In this document: positions 8,873 to 17,513 of the stretch, piece after piece
How positions within the stretch are numbered: the stretch's first letter is position 1
How the letters are laid out: each line of letters begins with the position of its first letter
Assembly (NCBI RefSeq): GCF_005233835.1
Contig: NZ_SZQA01000012.1
Span: 120,086-184,085 of the forward strand
Reading direction: 5' to 3'
DNA length: 64,000 nt
Source: Herbidospora galbida
GTDB lineage: Bacteria; Actinomycetota; Actinomycetes; Streptosporangiales; Streptosporangiaceae
Position numbers and translations under genes: made by a program
Notes under the pieces: model-generated
Told to the model about the DNA's origin: nothing
Seen by the model: only the letters and a program-made list of their open reading frames with translations
The model's database searches: none

Positions 8873-9825
8873 ACCTGATCTTCACCCCGGCGTGTCCTCT
8901 TTGGGTAGGTGGCCAGCCGCCACACGTACTCGACCGGGCCCTGCCGGAAGCGCCGCAGCCAGAGCGTCGACCACACCCACTGCACGGCCAGGATGGCCGC
9001 CGCGATCCCCAGCACCGTCCCGGTCGACCAGCTCTCGGCCGTCCCGCCGACCAGGGGCCGCAGCGCCAGGACGAGCAGCGTCGCCGTCAGGTAGTCGGTC
9101 AGCGCCATCCGGCCGAGGGGCGCGAAGAGGGCGTACAGGAACCCCCGGAGGGGGCTGCGCAGCAGCACCAGGAACAGGCAGACGTAGACGACGGCGGTGG
9201 CCAGCCCGGCGGCCGTGAACAGCTGGACGTCGGACGTCTGCAGGAGCCCCAGCACGACGGCCGGCACCAGCGCCACCCCGCCGACGATCGCCGGAACCCA
9301 AGCCGAGGAGTCCAGCCGGTCGGCCACCCCGTAGCGGACCAGCGCCGAACCCAGCAGGAACAGCCCTGGGACCACCAGGATCCCGCCGCCGAGGAACAGC
9401 GCCAGGCCCAGCGCCACCGCCGACAGCACGGCCACCACCCGGCGGGGCAGCCACGTCGACGGCAGCAGGACGACCAGCCCGGCCGCGGCGTAGATCGTCA
9501 GGATGTCACCGTCCCAGAGCAGCCGATGGGCCAGCCCGAGCGCGAGCAGCGCCAGCAGCCGCCGCACCAGCACCACCCGCGAGCCGGCCGACTCGTAGAG
9601 GAGCCAGAAGCCCATGCCGAACAGCAGTGAGAAGATGGGGAAGAACCGATGGTCGACCAGCAGTCCGAGCCACAGATCGGCCGTGGTGGGCGGCGCGCCG
9701 TCGGGCGGCAGCAGCCCGACCGTGGTCGCGATGGGCCGGACGTTGGCGACGAGGATCCCGCAGAGCGCGAAGCCGCGGATGACGTCGAGAGCCACGATGC
9801 GTGGCCGGGGGGAAAGTCGTGACAT
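8869..9825 (-). CDS. DUF418 domain-containing multi-spanning membrane protein
   Basis: This 318-aa integral membrane protein is of the YeiB/DUF418 type, whose biochemical role is unestablished (it is related to acyltransferase-3-like membrane proteins). The family opening is clear: RIVALDVIRGFALCGILVANV at residues 8-28, followed by about nine more hydrophobic segments and the C-terminal DUF418 part (PLGRMALTDYLTATLLV, then WSTLWLRRFRQGPVEYVWR). ATG 9825 is chosen because it lies just before this opening. The longer frame to 10017 would add a low-complexity charged leader running into the GH15 promoter region. It is transcribed with the downstream AAA ATPase, with a 4-nt overlap. Confidence 0.85.
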   Translation of the reverse strand: MSRLSPRPRIVALDVIRGFALCGILVANVRPIATTVGLLPPDGAPPTTADLWLGLLVDHRFFPIFSLLFGMGFWLLYESAGSRVVLVRRLLALLALGLAHRLLWDGDILTIYAAAGLVVLLPSTWLPRRVVAVLSAVALGLALFLGGGILVVPGLFLLGSALVRYGVADRLDSSAWVPAIVGGVALVPAVVLGLLQTSDVQLFTAAGLATAVVYVCLFLVLLRSPLRGFLYALFAPLGRMALTDYLTATLLVLALRPLVGGTAESWSTGTVLGIAAAILAVQWVWSTLWLRRFRQGPVEYVWRLATYPKRTRRGEDQV

Positions 9826-10009
9826 GCCGCTGAAGTCTGGCCACGGCGTCGGTCCGGAACCTGACCCGAACGGCCAGACCGGGCCCCTGCGGCTCGTCCT
9901 TTCGGCCAGCGGTGAGAACCCGCCGCGAGTCGACGGGAAATGATCTTGTCGACGATGATCGCGGCGTATCGTGGCTCGGAACACGGTACGGCGATTGGAC
10001 GGGTGGAAC

Positions 10010-11914
10010 ATGGACACTCTTCACGGATCTTCCCCCTTTCCCCCTATCGCGGACTACGGCTTCCTCTCCGACTGCGAAGTGACCGCACTGGTCGCCAGCA
10101 GCGGAAACATCGAATGGCTCTGCCTGCCACGGCTCGACTCCCCGTCGGTTTTCGGCGCGGTGCTCGACCGGGGCGCGGGGCGGTTCCGGCTGGGCCCGGC
10201 CGACACGTTCGTCCCGGCCGCCCGCCGCTATCTCCCGGGCACGATGGTGCTGGAGACCTCCTGGGGCACCCCCCAGGGCTGGATCATCGTCAGGGACGTC
10301 CTCCTCATGGGCCCCTGGCACCACGAGAACGAGCTCTCCCACACCCACCGGAGAGCGCCCACCGACTACGACAGCGACCACGTCCTGCTCCGGACGGTCC
10401 GCTGCGTGTCGGGCGAACTGCAGATCACACTGGACTGCGAACCGGTCCTCGACTACGGCCGTAAGCCCGTGAACTGGTCATACACAGGTAGGGGTTACCA
10501 CCAGGGACTGGCGACCGCAGAGGGCAGTGACCTCAGGCTGAGGCTCACCACCGACATGCGGCTGGGCTTCGAGGCGGGCCGCGCGATGGCCCGGACCCTC
10601 ATCAGGGAGGGGGAGACGCGCTTCGTCGCCCTCTCCTGGACCGAGCACGAACCCCCGTACACCTACGACGACGCCTACAAGCGGCTCGTCTGGACCGCGC
10701 ACCACTGGCAGCACTGGCTGGCCCGCGGCGACATCCCCGACCACCCCTGGCGGGGCTACCTGGAGCGCAGCGCCCTCACCCTGAAGGGGCTCACGTTCGC
10801 CCCCTCGGGAGCGCTGGTCGCGGCGGCGACGACCTCGCTGCCGGAGACCCCGGGCGGCGAGCGCAACTGGGACTACCGCTACTCCTGGGTGCGCGACTCG
10901 ACGTTCGCGCTCTGGGGCCTCTACACGCTCGGCTTCGACTGGGAGGCCGACGACTTCTTCTGGTTCATCGCCGACGTGGCCGAGCGCGACGAAGAACTCC
11001 AGATCATGTACGGGGTCGACGGCGAACGCGACCTGACCGAGCGCATCCTCGACCACCTCGAGGGCTACGAGGGCGCCAAGCCCGTGCGCATCGGCAACGG
11101 CGCGTTCGACCACCGGCAGAACGACGTCTGGGGCGCCGTCCTCGACTCCTTCTACATCCACATCAAGTCGCGCGACCGGCTCGACGACCGGATCTGGCCG
11201 ATCCTGGTGCGTCAGGTCGAGGCCGCGATGAAGCACTGGCGTGAGACCGACCGGGGCATCTGGGAGGTGCGCGGCGAGCCGCAGCACTTCACCTCGTCGA
11301 AGGTCATGTGCTGGGTGGCCATGGACCGCGGCGCCCGCCTGGCCGAACTGCGCGGCGAGCCCGAGCTGGCCGAGACGTGGCAGGCGGTCGCCGACGAGAT
11401 CAAGGACGACATCTGCACGAACGGCGTCAACGAGAACGGGATCTTCCGGCAGCACTACGGCACCGACGCCCTCGACGCCTCGCTGCTGCTGATCCCGCTG
11501 GTGCGGTTCCTGCCGCCCGACGACCCGCGTGTGCGGGCCACCGTGCTGGCCATCGCCGACGACCTGACGGTCGACGACCTGGTGCTGCGTTACCGCACCA
11601 AGGAGACCGACGACGGCCTGGCGGGCGAGGAGGGCACCTTCACGATCTGCTCGTTCTGGCTGGTCAGCGCACTGGCGGAGATCGGGGAGCTGCAGCGGGC
11701 GAGGCGGCTGTGCGAGAAGCTGCTGTCGTTCGCCAGCTCGCTCGGCCTCTACGCCGAGGAGATCGACCCGGTCAGCGGACGGCAGCTCGGGAACTTCCCG
11801 CAGGCGTTCACCCACCTGGCTCTGATCAACGCGATCATTCACATCATCCGGGCGGAAAACCACCAGCGCCATCCCGGAACTTCCCCGGCGGATCACTCGT
11901 TGAGGAGGCGGTGA
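10010..11914 (+). CDS. Glycoside hydrolase family 15 protein (glucoamylase/trehalase-like)
   Basis: This 634-aa enzyme is of the GH15 type. Actinobacterial relatives include trehalases that split trehalose into two glucoses, as well as glucoamylase-like enzymes. The N-terminal beta domain begins PIADYGFLSDCEVTALV. The (alpha/alpha)6 barrel shows GGERNWDYRYSWVRDSTF, the acid region FDHRQNDVWGAVLDSF, and the base-bearing loop GLYAEEIDPVSGRQLGNFPQ followed by AFTHLALINA. There is no signal peptide, so it is cytoplasmic. ATG 10010 has GGGTGG 3-8 nt upstream. The gene is divergent from DUF418 with a 184-bp spacer. The exact substrate cannot be fixed from sequence. Confidence 0.9.
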   Translation: MDTLHGSSPFPPIADYGFLSDCEVTALVASSGNIEWLCLPRLDSPSVFGAVLDRGAGRFRLGPADTFVPAARRYLPGTMVLETSWGTPQGWIIVRDVLLMGPWHHENELSHTHRRAPTDYDSDHVLLRTVRCVSGELQITLDCEPVLDYGRKPVNWSYTGRGYHQGLATAEGSDLRLRLTTDMRLGFEAGRAMARTLIREGETRFVALSWTEHEPPYTYDDAYKRLVWTAHHWQHWLARGDIPDHPWRGYLERSALTLKGLTFAPSGALVAAATTSLPETPGGERNWDYRYSWVRDSTFALWGLYTLGFDWEADDFFWFIADVAERDEELQIMYGVDGERDLTERILDHLEGYEGAKPVRIGNGAFDHRQNDVWGAVLDSFYIHIKSRDRLDDRIWPILVRQVEAAMKHWRETDRGIWEVRGEPQHFTSSKVMCWVAMDRGARLAELRGEPELAETWQAVADEIKDDICTNGVNENGIFRQHYGTDALDASLLLIPLVRFLPPDDPRVRATVLAIADDLTVDDLVLRYRTKETDDGLAGEEGTFTICSFWLVSALAEIGELQRARRLCEKLLSFASSLGLYAEEIDPVSGRQLGNFPQAFTHLALINAIIHIIRAENHQRHPGTSPADHSLRRR

Positions 11915-12000
11915 GAACCATCCCTTGGTCTTGCGGGGTCAACGATCCCACGGGACCATGGCGAGATAGCTGATCATTAAAACCGCATCGTGGAGGCACG

Positions 12001-12795
12001 GTGGAGAGCAGAAACCCGATTTTCAGTCGGCGCGGCCCGGTCGGCCAAGGACAGTGGTCGGGGCCGACGCCGAGCCCCCAGCATTTGCAGGACATGTACA
12101 ACCAGCCGGCCTACGCGCCGCCCACCCCCGTGGGTCGCGCCCTGACGATGGACGACGTCGTCATGAAGGGCTTCATCGTCCTCGGCACGCTCATCGCGTC
12201 CGCGGGCGTGGCGTGGATCATGAAAGTGGGCATGGGCGTCGCCATCGTCGCCGTCATCGCCGCTTTCATCCTCGGCCTGGTCATCACCTTCAAGCAGAGC
12301 ACCAACCCGGCGCTGATCCTCGCCTACGCGGTGCTCGAGGGTGTCGCGCTCGGTGCGATCAGCCGGGTGTTCGAGACCTACGTCAGCAGCGGCATCGTGC
12401 TCCAGGCCATCGTGGGCACCATGATGGCGGTGCTCGGCGTGCTCGCGGTCTACGCGCTGAACATCTTCCGGCCCACGCCCAAGTTCACGAAGTTCGTGAT
12501 CGGCGCCGCCATCGCGGCCGTCGGTCTGATCCTCGTCAACCTGATCGTGGGCATCTGGGTCGACGGCGGCCTGGGCCTGCGTGACGGCGGCCCGCTGGCC
12601 ATCGCGTTCAGCGTCGGCATGATCCTCCTGGGCATGTTCTTCCTGCTGCTCGACTTCGACGAGATCAACCACGCGGTTCAGGCCGGCGCTCCCGAGCGCA
12701 CGTCCTGGCTGCTCGTCTTCGGCCTGATGCTCAGCATCGTCTGGATCTACCTCGAGGTCCTGCGCCTGCTGTCGTACTTCTCCGGCGACGACTGA
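12001..12795 (+). CDS. Bax inhibitor-1/YccA family membrane protein
   Basis: This 264-aa integral membrane protein of the BI-1 (LFG/TMBIM) family has a proline-rich cytoplasmic N-terminus (about 45 residues) and seven predicted spans beginning at VMKGFIVLGTLIASAGVAWI. Bacterial BI-1 homologues such as YetJ are pH-sensitive calcium leak channels, but the role in actinobacteria is not settled. Family features include the acidic pair in LLDFDEINHAVQAGAPE and the last span with IYLEVLRLLSYF. GTG 12001 follows GGAGG at 11992-11996. It is a single gene ended by a strong intrinsic terminator. Confidence 0.92.
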   Translation: MESRNPIFSRRGPVGQGQWSGPTPSPQHLQDMYNQPAYAPPTPVGRALTMDDVVMKGFIVLGTLIASAGVAWIMKVGMGVAIVAVIAAFILGLVITFKQSTNPALILAYAVLEGVALGAISRVFETYVSSGIVLQAIVGTMMAVLGVLAVYALNIFRPTPKFTKFVIGAAIAAVGLILVNLIVGIWVDGGLGLRDGGPLAIAFSVGMILLGMFFLLLDFDEINHAVQAGAPERTSWLLVFGLMLSIVWIYLEVLRLLSYFSGDD

Positions 12796-12811
12796 TCGAA
12801 CGACGGAAAGC

Positions 12812-12842
12812 ACGCCCCCGGCTTCCGGCCGGGGGCGTTTTT
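12812..12842 (+). terminator. Intrinsic terminator after the BI-1 gene
   Basis: A perfect 11-bp stem (ACGCCCCCGGC / GCCGGGGGCGT) with a 5-nt loop is followed by TTTTTC. This is the most classical rho-independent terminator in the window. Confidence 0.92.
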
Positions 12843-12962
12843 CGTTCTACGGCAAGGAACAAAAGATCAACAATTCGTAACGAAGAGATGTCTGTTGGGT
12901 CTTGTCAAGCCCCTGGCCGTGAGGCAGTGTCGACTCAAAGAGCCTTATCCGTGGAGGTGCTT

Positions 12963-13190
12963 ATGTCGTTGAACCACTCACCGGAGACCCAAACAAAGCT
13001 CATCGCCCGCGTCCCTACGATCACCGGACGCGAACTCCCCGAGTGGTTTCAAGCCATCGACAACGGTCCGTCGTTCTCTCGCTGCGACGAGCGTGCCAAC
13101 TGGCTCGCCGACGAACACGGGCTGACCCACGGCTACGCCGCCGCCATCGTGCTGGAGCACGAGCGACGCCGACGCGGCCACCTGTTCTAA
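12963..13190 (+). CDS. DUF4287 domain-containing protein
   Basis: This 75-aa small soluble protein fits the DUF4287 family. It has ITGRELPEWFQAID, then RANWLADEHGLTHGYAAAIVLEHERRR, the helical half common to DUF4287 and DUF5655 proteins. The function is unknown. ATG 12963 has GGAGG at 12953-12957 with 5-nt spacing. The longer frame from 12888 lacks such a site. It stands alone, and two hairpins follow (13201-13217 and 13250-13277). Confidence 0.8.
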   Translation: MSLNHSPETQTKLIARVPTITGRELPEWFQAIDNGPSFSRCDERANWLADEHGLTHGYAAAIVLEHERRRRGHLF

Positions 13191-13249
13191 GCGAGACGCG
13201 GCCGGCCGAAGGCCGGCTGTGACTCGCGCCAGCGATCTTTCTCAGACCG

Positions 13250-13277
13250 GCGCCCGCGCCCCCTCCGGCGCGGGCGC
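13250..13277 (+). terminator. Terminator hairpin after the DUF4287 gene
   Basis: A perfect 11-bp stem (GCGCCCGCGCC / GGCGCGGGCGC) has a 6-nt loop and no T tract. A smaller stem, GCCGGCC-gaa-GGCCGGC, lies at 13201-13217. The main hairpin ends 12 nt before the next start codon. Confidence 0.7.
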
Positions 13278-13289
13278 ATCATTGTGTTC

Positions 13290-13700
13290 ATGGACATCAG
13301 CAAGGCCCTGGAATTCGTCCGGGCCAACCACCGCGCGGTTCTGATCACCCGCCACGCCGACGGCCGCATCCAGTCGTCCCCCGTCACGGTCGGGGTCGAC
13401 GCCGATGACCACGTCGTAATCAGCAGCCGGGAGGGCGCGGTCAAGACCAGGAACGTGCGGCGCACCCCCGAGGTCGTCCTCACCGTCATGACCGACGAGT
13501 TCTACGGCCAGTGGCTCCAGATCGAGGGCACGGCCGACGTGGTCTCGCTGCCCGAGGCGATGGAACCGCTGGTCGACTACTACCGCCGCATCAGCGGCGA
13601 ACACCCCGACTGGGACGACTACCGCGCCGCCATGGAACGGGACCGGCGGGTGATCATGCGCGTCACGGTCACCAAGGCCGGTCCCGACTTCCACGGTTAG
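13290..13700 (+). CDS. PPOX-class F420-dependent (or FMN) oxidoreductase
   Basis: This 136-aa protein has the split-barrel flavin/deazaflavin fold, beginning ISKALEFVRANHRAVLITRHADGRIQSSPVTVGV and continuing EVVLTVMTDEFYGQWLQIEGTA. The opening and length are typical of the F420H2-dependent reductases common in actinomycetes. Its substrate is unknown. ATG 13290 is chosen; GTG 13284 is the alternative, and no Shine-Dalgarno is seen. Its TAG stop (13698-13700) overlaps the stop codon of the convergent thiolase gene by 2 nt. Confidence 0.85.
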   Translation: MDISKALEFVRANHRAVLITRHADGRIQSSPVTVGVDADDHVVISSREGAVKTRNVRRTPEVVLTVMTDEFYGQWLQIEGTADVVSLPEAMEPLVDYYRRISGEHPDWDDYRAAMERDRRVIMRVTVTKAGPDFHG

Positions 13701-14917
13701 GAGAGCCGCTCCACGACCATCGCCATGCCCTGGCCACCACCGACGCACATGGTCTCCAGACCGATGGTCTTGTCGTGGAAGCGCAGGCTGTTGAGCAGCG
13801 TCGAGGTGATGCGCGCCCCGGTCATCCCGAAGGGGTGGCCGACGGCGATGGCGCCGCCGTTCACGTTGAGCCGGTCGAGGTCGATCCCGAGGTCCTGGTA
13901 CGACGGGATCACCTGGGCCGCGAACGCCTCGTTGATCTCCACCAGGTCGACGTCGCCGATCGCCATGCCGGCCTTGGCCAGCGCCTTCTTCGACGCCTCG
14001 ACCGGGCCCAGGCCCATGATCTCGGGCGACAGGCCGGTGACGCCGGTCGACACGATCCGGGCCAGCGGGGTGATGCCGAGCTGGGCGGCCTTGACGTCAC
14101 TCATGATCACCACGGCGGCGGCGCCGTCGTTGAGGGGGCAGCAGTTGCCCGCGGTGACCGTGCCGTCGGGGCGGAAGACCGGCTTGAGCTGCGAGACCGC
14201 CTCGTAGGTGGTGCCCGCCCGGGGGCCGTCGTCCTTGCTGACGACGGTGCCGTCGGGCAGCGTGACCGGCGTGATGTCGGTCTCCCAGAAGCCGTTGGCC
14301 AGGGCCTTCTCGGCCAGGTTCTGCGACCGTACGCCGAACTCGTCCTGCTCGCGGCGGCTGATGCCCCGGGAGGAGGCGACGTTCTCGGCGGTCTGGCCCA
14401 TCGCCATGTAGATGTCGGGCACGTTCCCGTCTTCGCGCGGGTCGTGCCACGGGGGCGTGCCGCCCGCGGCGGCGGCCTCGGTGCGCGCCTTGGCGTCGAG
14501 GAACCGGCTGTTGCGGGTGTCGGGCCACGAGTCGGCGGCCCCCTTGACGAACCGTGAGACGCACTCGACGCCGGCCGAGACGAACACGTCGCCCTCGCCG
14601 GCCTTGATCGCGTGGAAGGCCATGCGGGTCGTCTGCAGCGACGACGAGCAGTAGCGGTTGACGGTGGTGCCCGGCACCCCGTCGAGCCCGAGCAGCACGG
14701 TCACCACCCGGGCCAGGTTGAAGCCCTGCTCACCGGCCGGCTGCCCGGTGCCGAGCAGCAGGTCGTCGATCTCGTTCGGGTCGAGCTGCGGCACCTTCGC
14801 CAGCGCCGCCGTGACCATCTGGACGGTCAGGTCGTCGGCGCGGATCTCCTTGAGCGATCCCTTGTTGGCGCGGCCGATGGGGGAGCGGGCGGTCGCGACG
14901 ATGACTGCCTCAGGCAT
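13697..14917 (-). CDS. Acetyl-CoA C-acyltransferase (thiolase)
   Basis: This 406-aa thiolase performs thiolytic cleavage of 3-ketoacyl-CoA, or the reverse Claisen condensation of acetyl-CoA. The catalytic residues are all present: nucleophile Cys90 in NRYCSSSLQ, the NGGAIAVGHPFGMTGAR histidine near residue 357, and the C-terminal cysteine in CVGGGQG near 394. The domain order (N-lobe, loop, C-lobe) is normal for the family. ATG 14917 has GGAGAG 6 nt upstream. No other beta-oxidation gene is adjacent, so chain-length preference and biosynthetic versus degradative role are open. Confidence 0.93.
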   Translation of the reverse strand: MPEAVIVATARSPIGRANKGSLKEIRADDLTVQMVTAALAKVPQLDPNEIDDLLLGTGQPAGEQGFNLARVVTVLLGLDGVPGTTVNRYCSSSLQTTRMAFHAIKAGEGDVFVSAGVECVSRFVKGAADSWPDTRNSRFLDAKARTEAAAAGGTPPWHDPREDGNVPDIYMAMGQTAENVASSRGISRREQDEFGVRSQNLAEKALANGFWETDITPVTLPDGTVVSKDDGPRAGTTYEAVSQLKPVFRPDGTVTAGNCCPLNDGAAAVVIMSDVKAAQLGITPLARIVSTGVTGLSPEIMGLGPVEASKKALAKAGMAIGDVDLVEINEAFAAQVIPSYQDLGIDLDRLNVNGGAIAVGHPFGMTGARITSTLLNSLRFHDKTIGLETMCVGGGQGMAMVVERLS

Positions 14918-15026
14918 GGGGGCTCTCCAGTGTGACGGCGGACCTCTCCCCGGAGGCTACTACCTGGTATTCCAGAAATCGGCGGCAGGGTGCCGGAAAA
15001 CAGAACTTTGTACTGGTGCACAAGAA

Positions 15027-16367
15027 TCAGCCGTACATACCGGGCAGCGTTGTGGTGGCGTCCTTGACGCCGTGGAGGGCGCCCTTCTCGTCGCGCCACA
15101 GGCGCCAGCCGTTCTGCGCGCCGGTGAACCAGGCCGGCGGGGCGCCCGCGTCGGTGGTGCGTTTGCCGGTGGCCAGGTCGAACTCGCACAGCGAGGCGAC
15201 CGAGTAGAACCCGGCGGCGGCCTTGCCCAAGGGCTGCGGGTCGGTCACGCAGAACGACCAGCTGCGGACCCCCCTGACCTGGGTGGCCTGGCCGCTCGAC
15301 AGGTCGAAGGCCGAGCCGGGCGCGTTGTGCTTGAGGAACCCGAGGGTGTTCATCGCCTGCGGGAACGCCAGCCACCAGCCCGAACCGGGCACCTGGGTGG
15401 CGGTGATCTGCCCCATCACCCGCCCGCTCTGCCCGTCGAGCCGGGCGAACCCGCCGTAGGTGCCCTGGCCGTCGACCGGCCGCACCACCGGCGACACCGC
15501 CGGGTTGCCGCTCGGGTAGACCCGCACCACCGACGGCCGCACCCAGTCGATCAACCCGTCGGCCAGCCGGATCGAGAACATCCCGAACGTGGAGGTCTTC
15601 CCGGTCTTCGGGTGCGTGTACGGGGCGATGTAGCCCACCAGCCGGTCGCCGGACACCCCGAACGCCCACCCGCCCGACAGGTCGACCCCGTTGCCGAGGG
15701 CCGCCTGCACCGGCTGCTGCCACAGGGGCGTGCCGTCTTTCAGCGAGTAGGCCTCCACGACCGGGTCGGCCGCGAGGCGCAGGATGACGACGTGCTTGTC
15801 GTCGGACCACTCGACCTCGGCGATGCCGGGCATCTTCCACACGACCTTGCCGGTCTTGGGGTCGAGCACGATCATGCGCGCGTTCGCCAGGGCGGTGTGC
15901 TCCGACATGCAGACGTACGGACCGCAGCGCTGCGGCCCGAACGTCGAGTGGACCGGCCGGGTCCAGAGCTGCTTGCCGGTACGGGCGTCGCGCGCCATCA
16001 GCGTCGCGTTCCAGCGGCCCTGCTTGGCCGGGTCGAGCGCGACCACGACCCCCTGGCCGGGGGCGGTCTCGACGACGGCGGGGGCCTGCACCCCCATGCC
16101 GGGCAGCCGCCCGGCCATCGTGGCGGGCTGGGCCCAGAGCTTCTTTCCGCTGGTCAGCTCGACGGCCACGGTTTCCAGGTTCCCGTCGGCCCGCATCGAC
16201 GTGAGAGCCGCCACCCCGGCCCCCATGGTGGTCCGGCTGACCACGTTGACCTGGGTGTTGTTCCAAGTCGGGAAGTCGGCGGGGGCGATGGCGGCGTCAC
16301 TGCCCGAGCAGGCGGCCAGGGCTCCACAGGTGAGCAGGGCGAGCGCGAGGGCATGGGGCCGTATCAA
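15027..16367 (-). CDS. PQQ-like beta-propeller lipoprotein
   Basis: This 446-aa secreted protein has a lipoprotein signal peptide with lipobox LAAC (Cys about residue 20), then repeated beta-propeller blades of the WD40-like/PQQ type, seen as recurring GKxLWxxP or GKVVWKMP motifs (for example TSGKKLWAQP and PKTGKVVWKM). No catalytic residues are apparent. It is probably an extracytoplasmic scaffold or ligand-binding protein anchored to the membrane. It appears to start with TTG at 16367, because GGAGGAG lies 6 nt upstream in the right frame. It is a single gene between the thiolase and SGNH hydrolase genes on the same strand. Confidence 0.8.
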   Translation of the reverse strand: MIRPHALALALLTCGALAACSGSDAAIAPADFPTWNNTQVNVVSRTTMGAGVAALTSMRADGNLETVAVELTSGKKLWAQPATMAGRLPGMGVQAPAVVETAPGQGVVVALDPAKQGRWNATLMARDARTGKQLWTRPVHSTFGPQRCGPYVCMSEHTALANARMIVLDPKTGKVVWKMPGIAEVEWSDDKHVVILRLAADPVVEAYSLKDGTPLWQQPVQAALGNGVDLSGGWAFGVSGDRLVGYIAPYTHPKTGKTSTFGMFSIRLADGLIDWVRPSVVRVYPSGNPAVSPVVRPVDGQGTYGGFARLDGQSGRVMGQITATQVPGSGWWLAFPQAMNTLGFLKHNAPGSAFDLSSGQATQVRGVRSWSFCVTDPQPLGKAAAGFYSVASLCEFDLATGKRTTDAGAPPAWFTGAQNGWRLWRDEKGALHGVKDATTTLPGMYG

Positions 16368-16416
16368 GATTCACTCCTCCAGGGGGTGACGGCCCGGACG
16401 CCGAGGGTGACCGGAT

Positions 16417-17394
16417 TCAGGTGTGCGGAGACACCACGTCACGCCTGCGGCGGAGCAGCATGGCCCACCGTCCGTGGGGACCGACCGCCCGGCCTGCGAC
16501 GCGGGTCGCGGTGACCTCGGTTCCGGGTTCCTCAACGGCCATCGCCGCCAGAAGGTATTGCGAGCCTTCGACGCGCTCGGGGGAGGGCTCTGGCCACAGG
16601 TCGAGCGCGGCGCATACAGAAGGTAGCACTGTGTAAGCGGCCTGTAGGTAGCCTCGGGCACTTGGATGGAATCGATCGGGTCCGAACATTTCTGCCGGAT
16701 TTGTCATGAACGAAGGTCCGAGCAGGTCGGCGAAGCTCACCGTCCGCCCGCCCGCCTCGATCACCGCGATCGTCTGCGCCGCCGCGAGCTGACGGCTCCA
16801 CCGGCGTGTCACCCAGCGCAACGGCTGGGCGATCGGCCGGACCGTGCCGAGATCGGGGCAGGTGCCCACGACCACCTGCGCGCCCGACTCGCGCAGCCGC
16901 CGGACGGCGTCCTGGAGGTGGCGGACCGCGATGGCCGGGCGGGTCTGGGTGGTGACGTCGTTGGCGCCGATGAAGATGACCGCCAGATCGGGGCGCGCGT
17001 CGAGGGCGCGCTCGACCTGGGCGTCGAGGTCGCGGGAGATGGCGCCCGACCGGCCCACGACGGTCAGCCGGACCGGCCGCTCGGCGACGGCGGCCAGGCC
17101 GAGGGCCAGGTTCACGCCCGGGGTGTCCATCGGATCGGTCATGCCGAGCCCGACCGAGGTCGAGTCGCCGAGCACCGCCATGGAGATCGGCTCGCCGTGC
17201 TCGTCGCCGTAGACGCCGTCGGAGGGCGGGCCGTCCTCGGAGACCGGACGGCCGACGAGCCGGCGGGCCACCACGGCCTCGGCCAGCAGGAGCCCATAGG
17301 TCGCCGCACCGAGGGCGGTCACGCCGCCCCCGCCCAGCGCGGCGGCCGTCACGATGCGCCTGGCGGCCCGCGCCGCACCCGGAGTCCAGATCAC
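16417..17394 (-). CDS. SGNH/GDSL hydrolase family protein
   Basis: This 325-aa protein has an N-terminal hydrophobic segment (about residues 13-40), so it is exported or membrane-anchored. The serine esterase blocks are in order: block I VLGDSTSVGLG with the nucleophile Ser, block II Gly in VGRSGAISRDL, block III IFIGANDVT, and block V FGPDRFHPSARGY with the Asp-His pair. The likely reaction is hydrolysis of an ester or acetyl group on an envelope or extracellular substrate. It starts at GTG 17394. It is divergent from CBS, matching the Rv1075c-Rv1077 order in mycobacteria as I remember it. Confidence 0.87.
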   Translation of the reverse strand: MIWTPGAARAARRIVTAAALGGGGVTALGAATYGLLLAEAVVARRLVGRPVSEDGPPSDGVYGDEHGEPISMAVLGDSTSVGLGMTDPMDTPGVNLALGLAAVAERPVRLTVVGRSGAISRDLDAQVERALDARPDLAVIFIGANDVTTQTRPAIAVRHLQDAVRRLRESGAQVVVGTCPDLGTVRPIAQPLRWVTRRWSRQLAAAQTIAVIEAGGRTVSFADLLGPSFMTNPAEMFGPDRFHPSARGYLQAAYTVLPSVCAALDLWPEPSPERVEGSQYLLAAMAVEEPGTEVTATRVAGRAVGPHGRWAMLLRRRRDVVSPHT

Positions 17395-17513
17395 CGGCCC
17401 AACCCCCTATACGGTGTGAGGTGAAAACTAGCCGAGCCCCGGCCACCCTCTCCGGGCTGAGGCAGCCGTCCGGCCGACAAAGCTTCGGCAAAGAACACAA
17501 GGTGGTTCTCGCG

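Noticed and set aside
7155..9218. A 687-codon plus-strand frame
   Set aside because: It is antisense to the AAA ATPase and DUF418 genes. Its Ser/Arg/Pro-rich composition is typical of a shadow frame in high-GC DNA.
13201..13217. GCCGGCC-gaa-GGCCGGC hairpin as an attachment or mobile-element end
   Set aside because: It is a simple GC stem next to a second terminator hairpin. There are no flanking repeats or recombinase gene.
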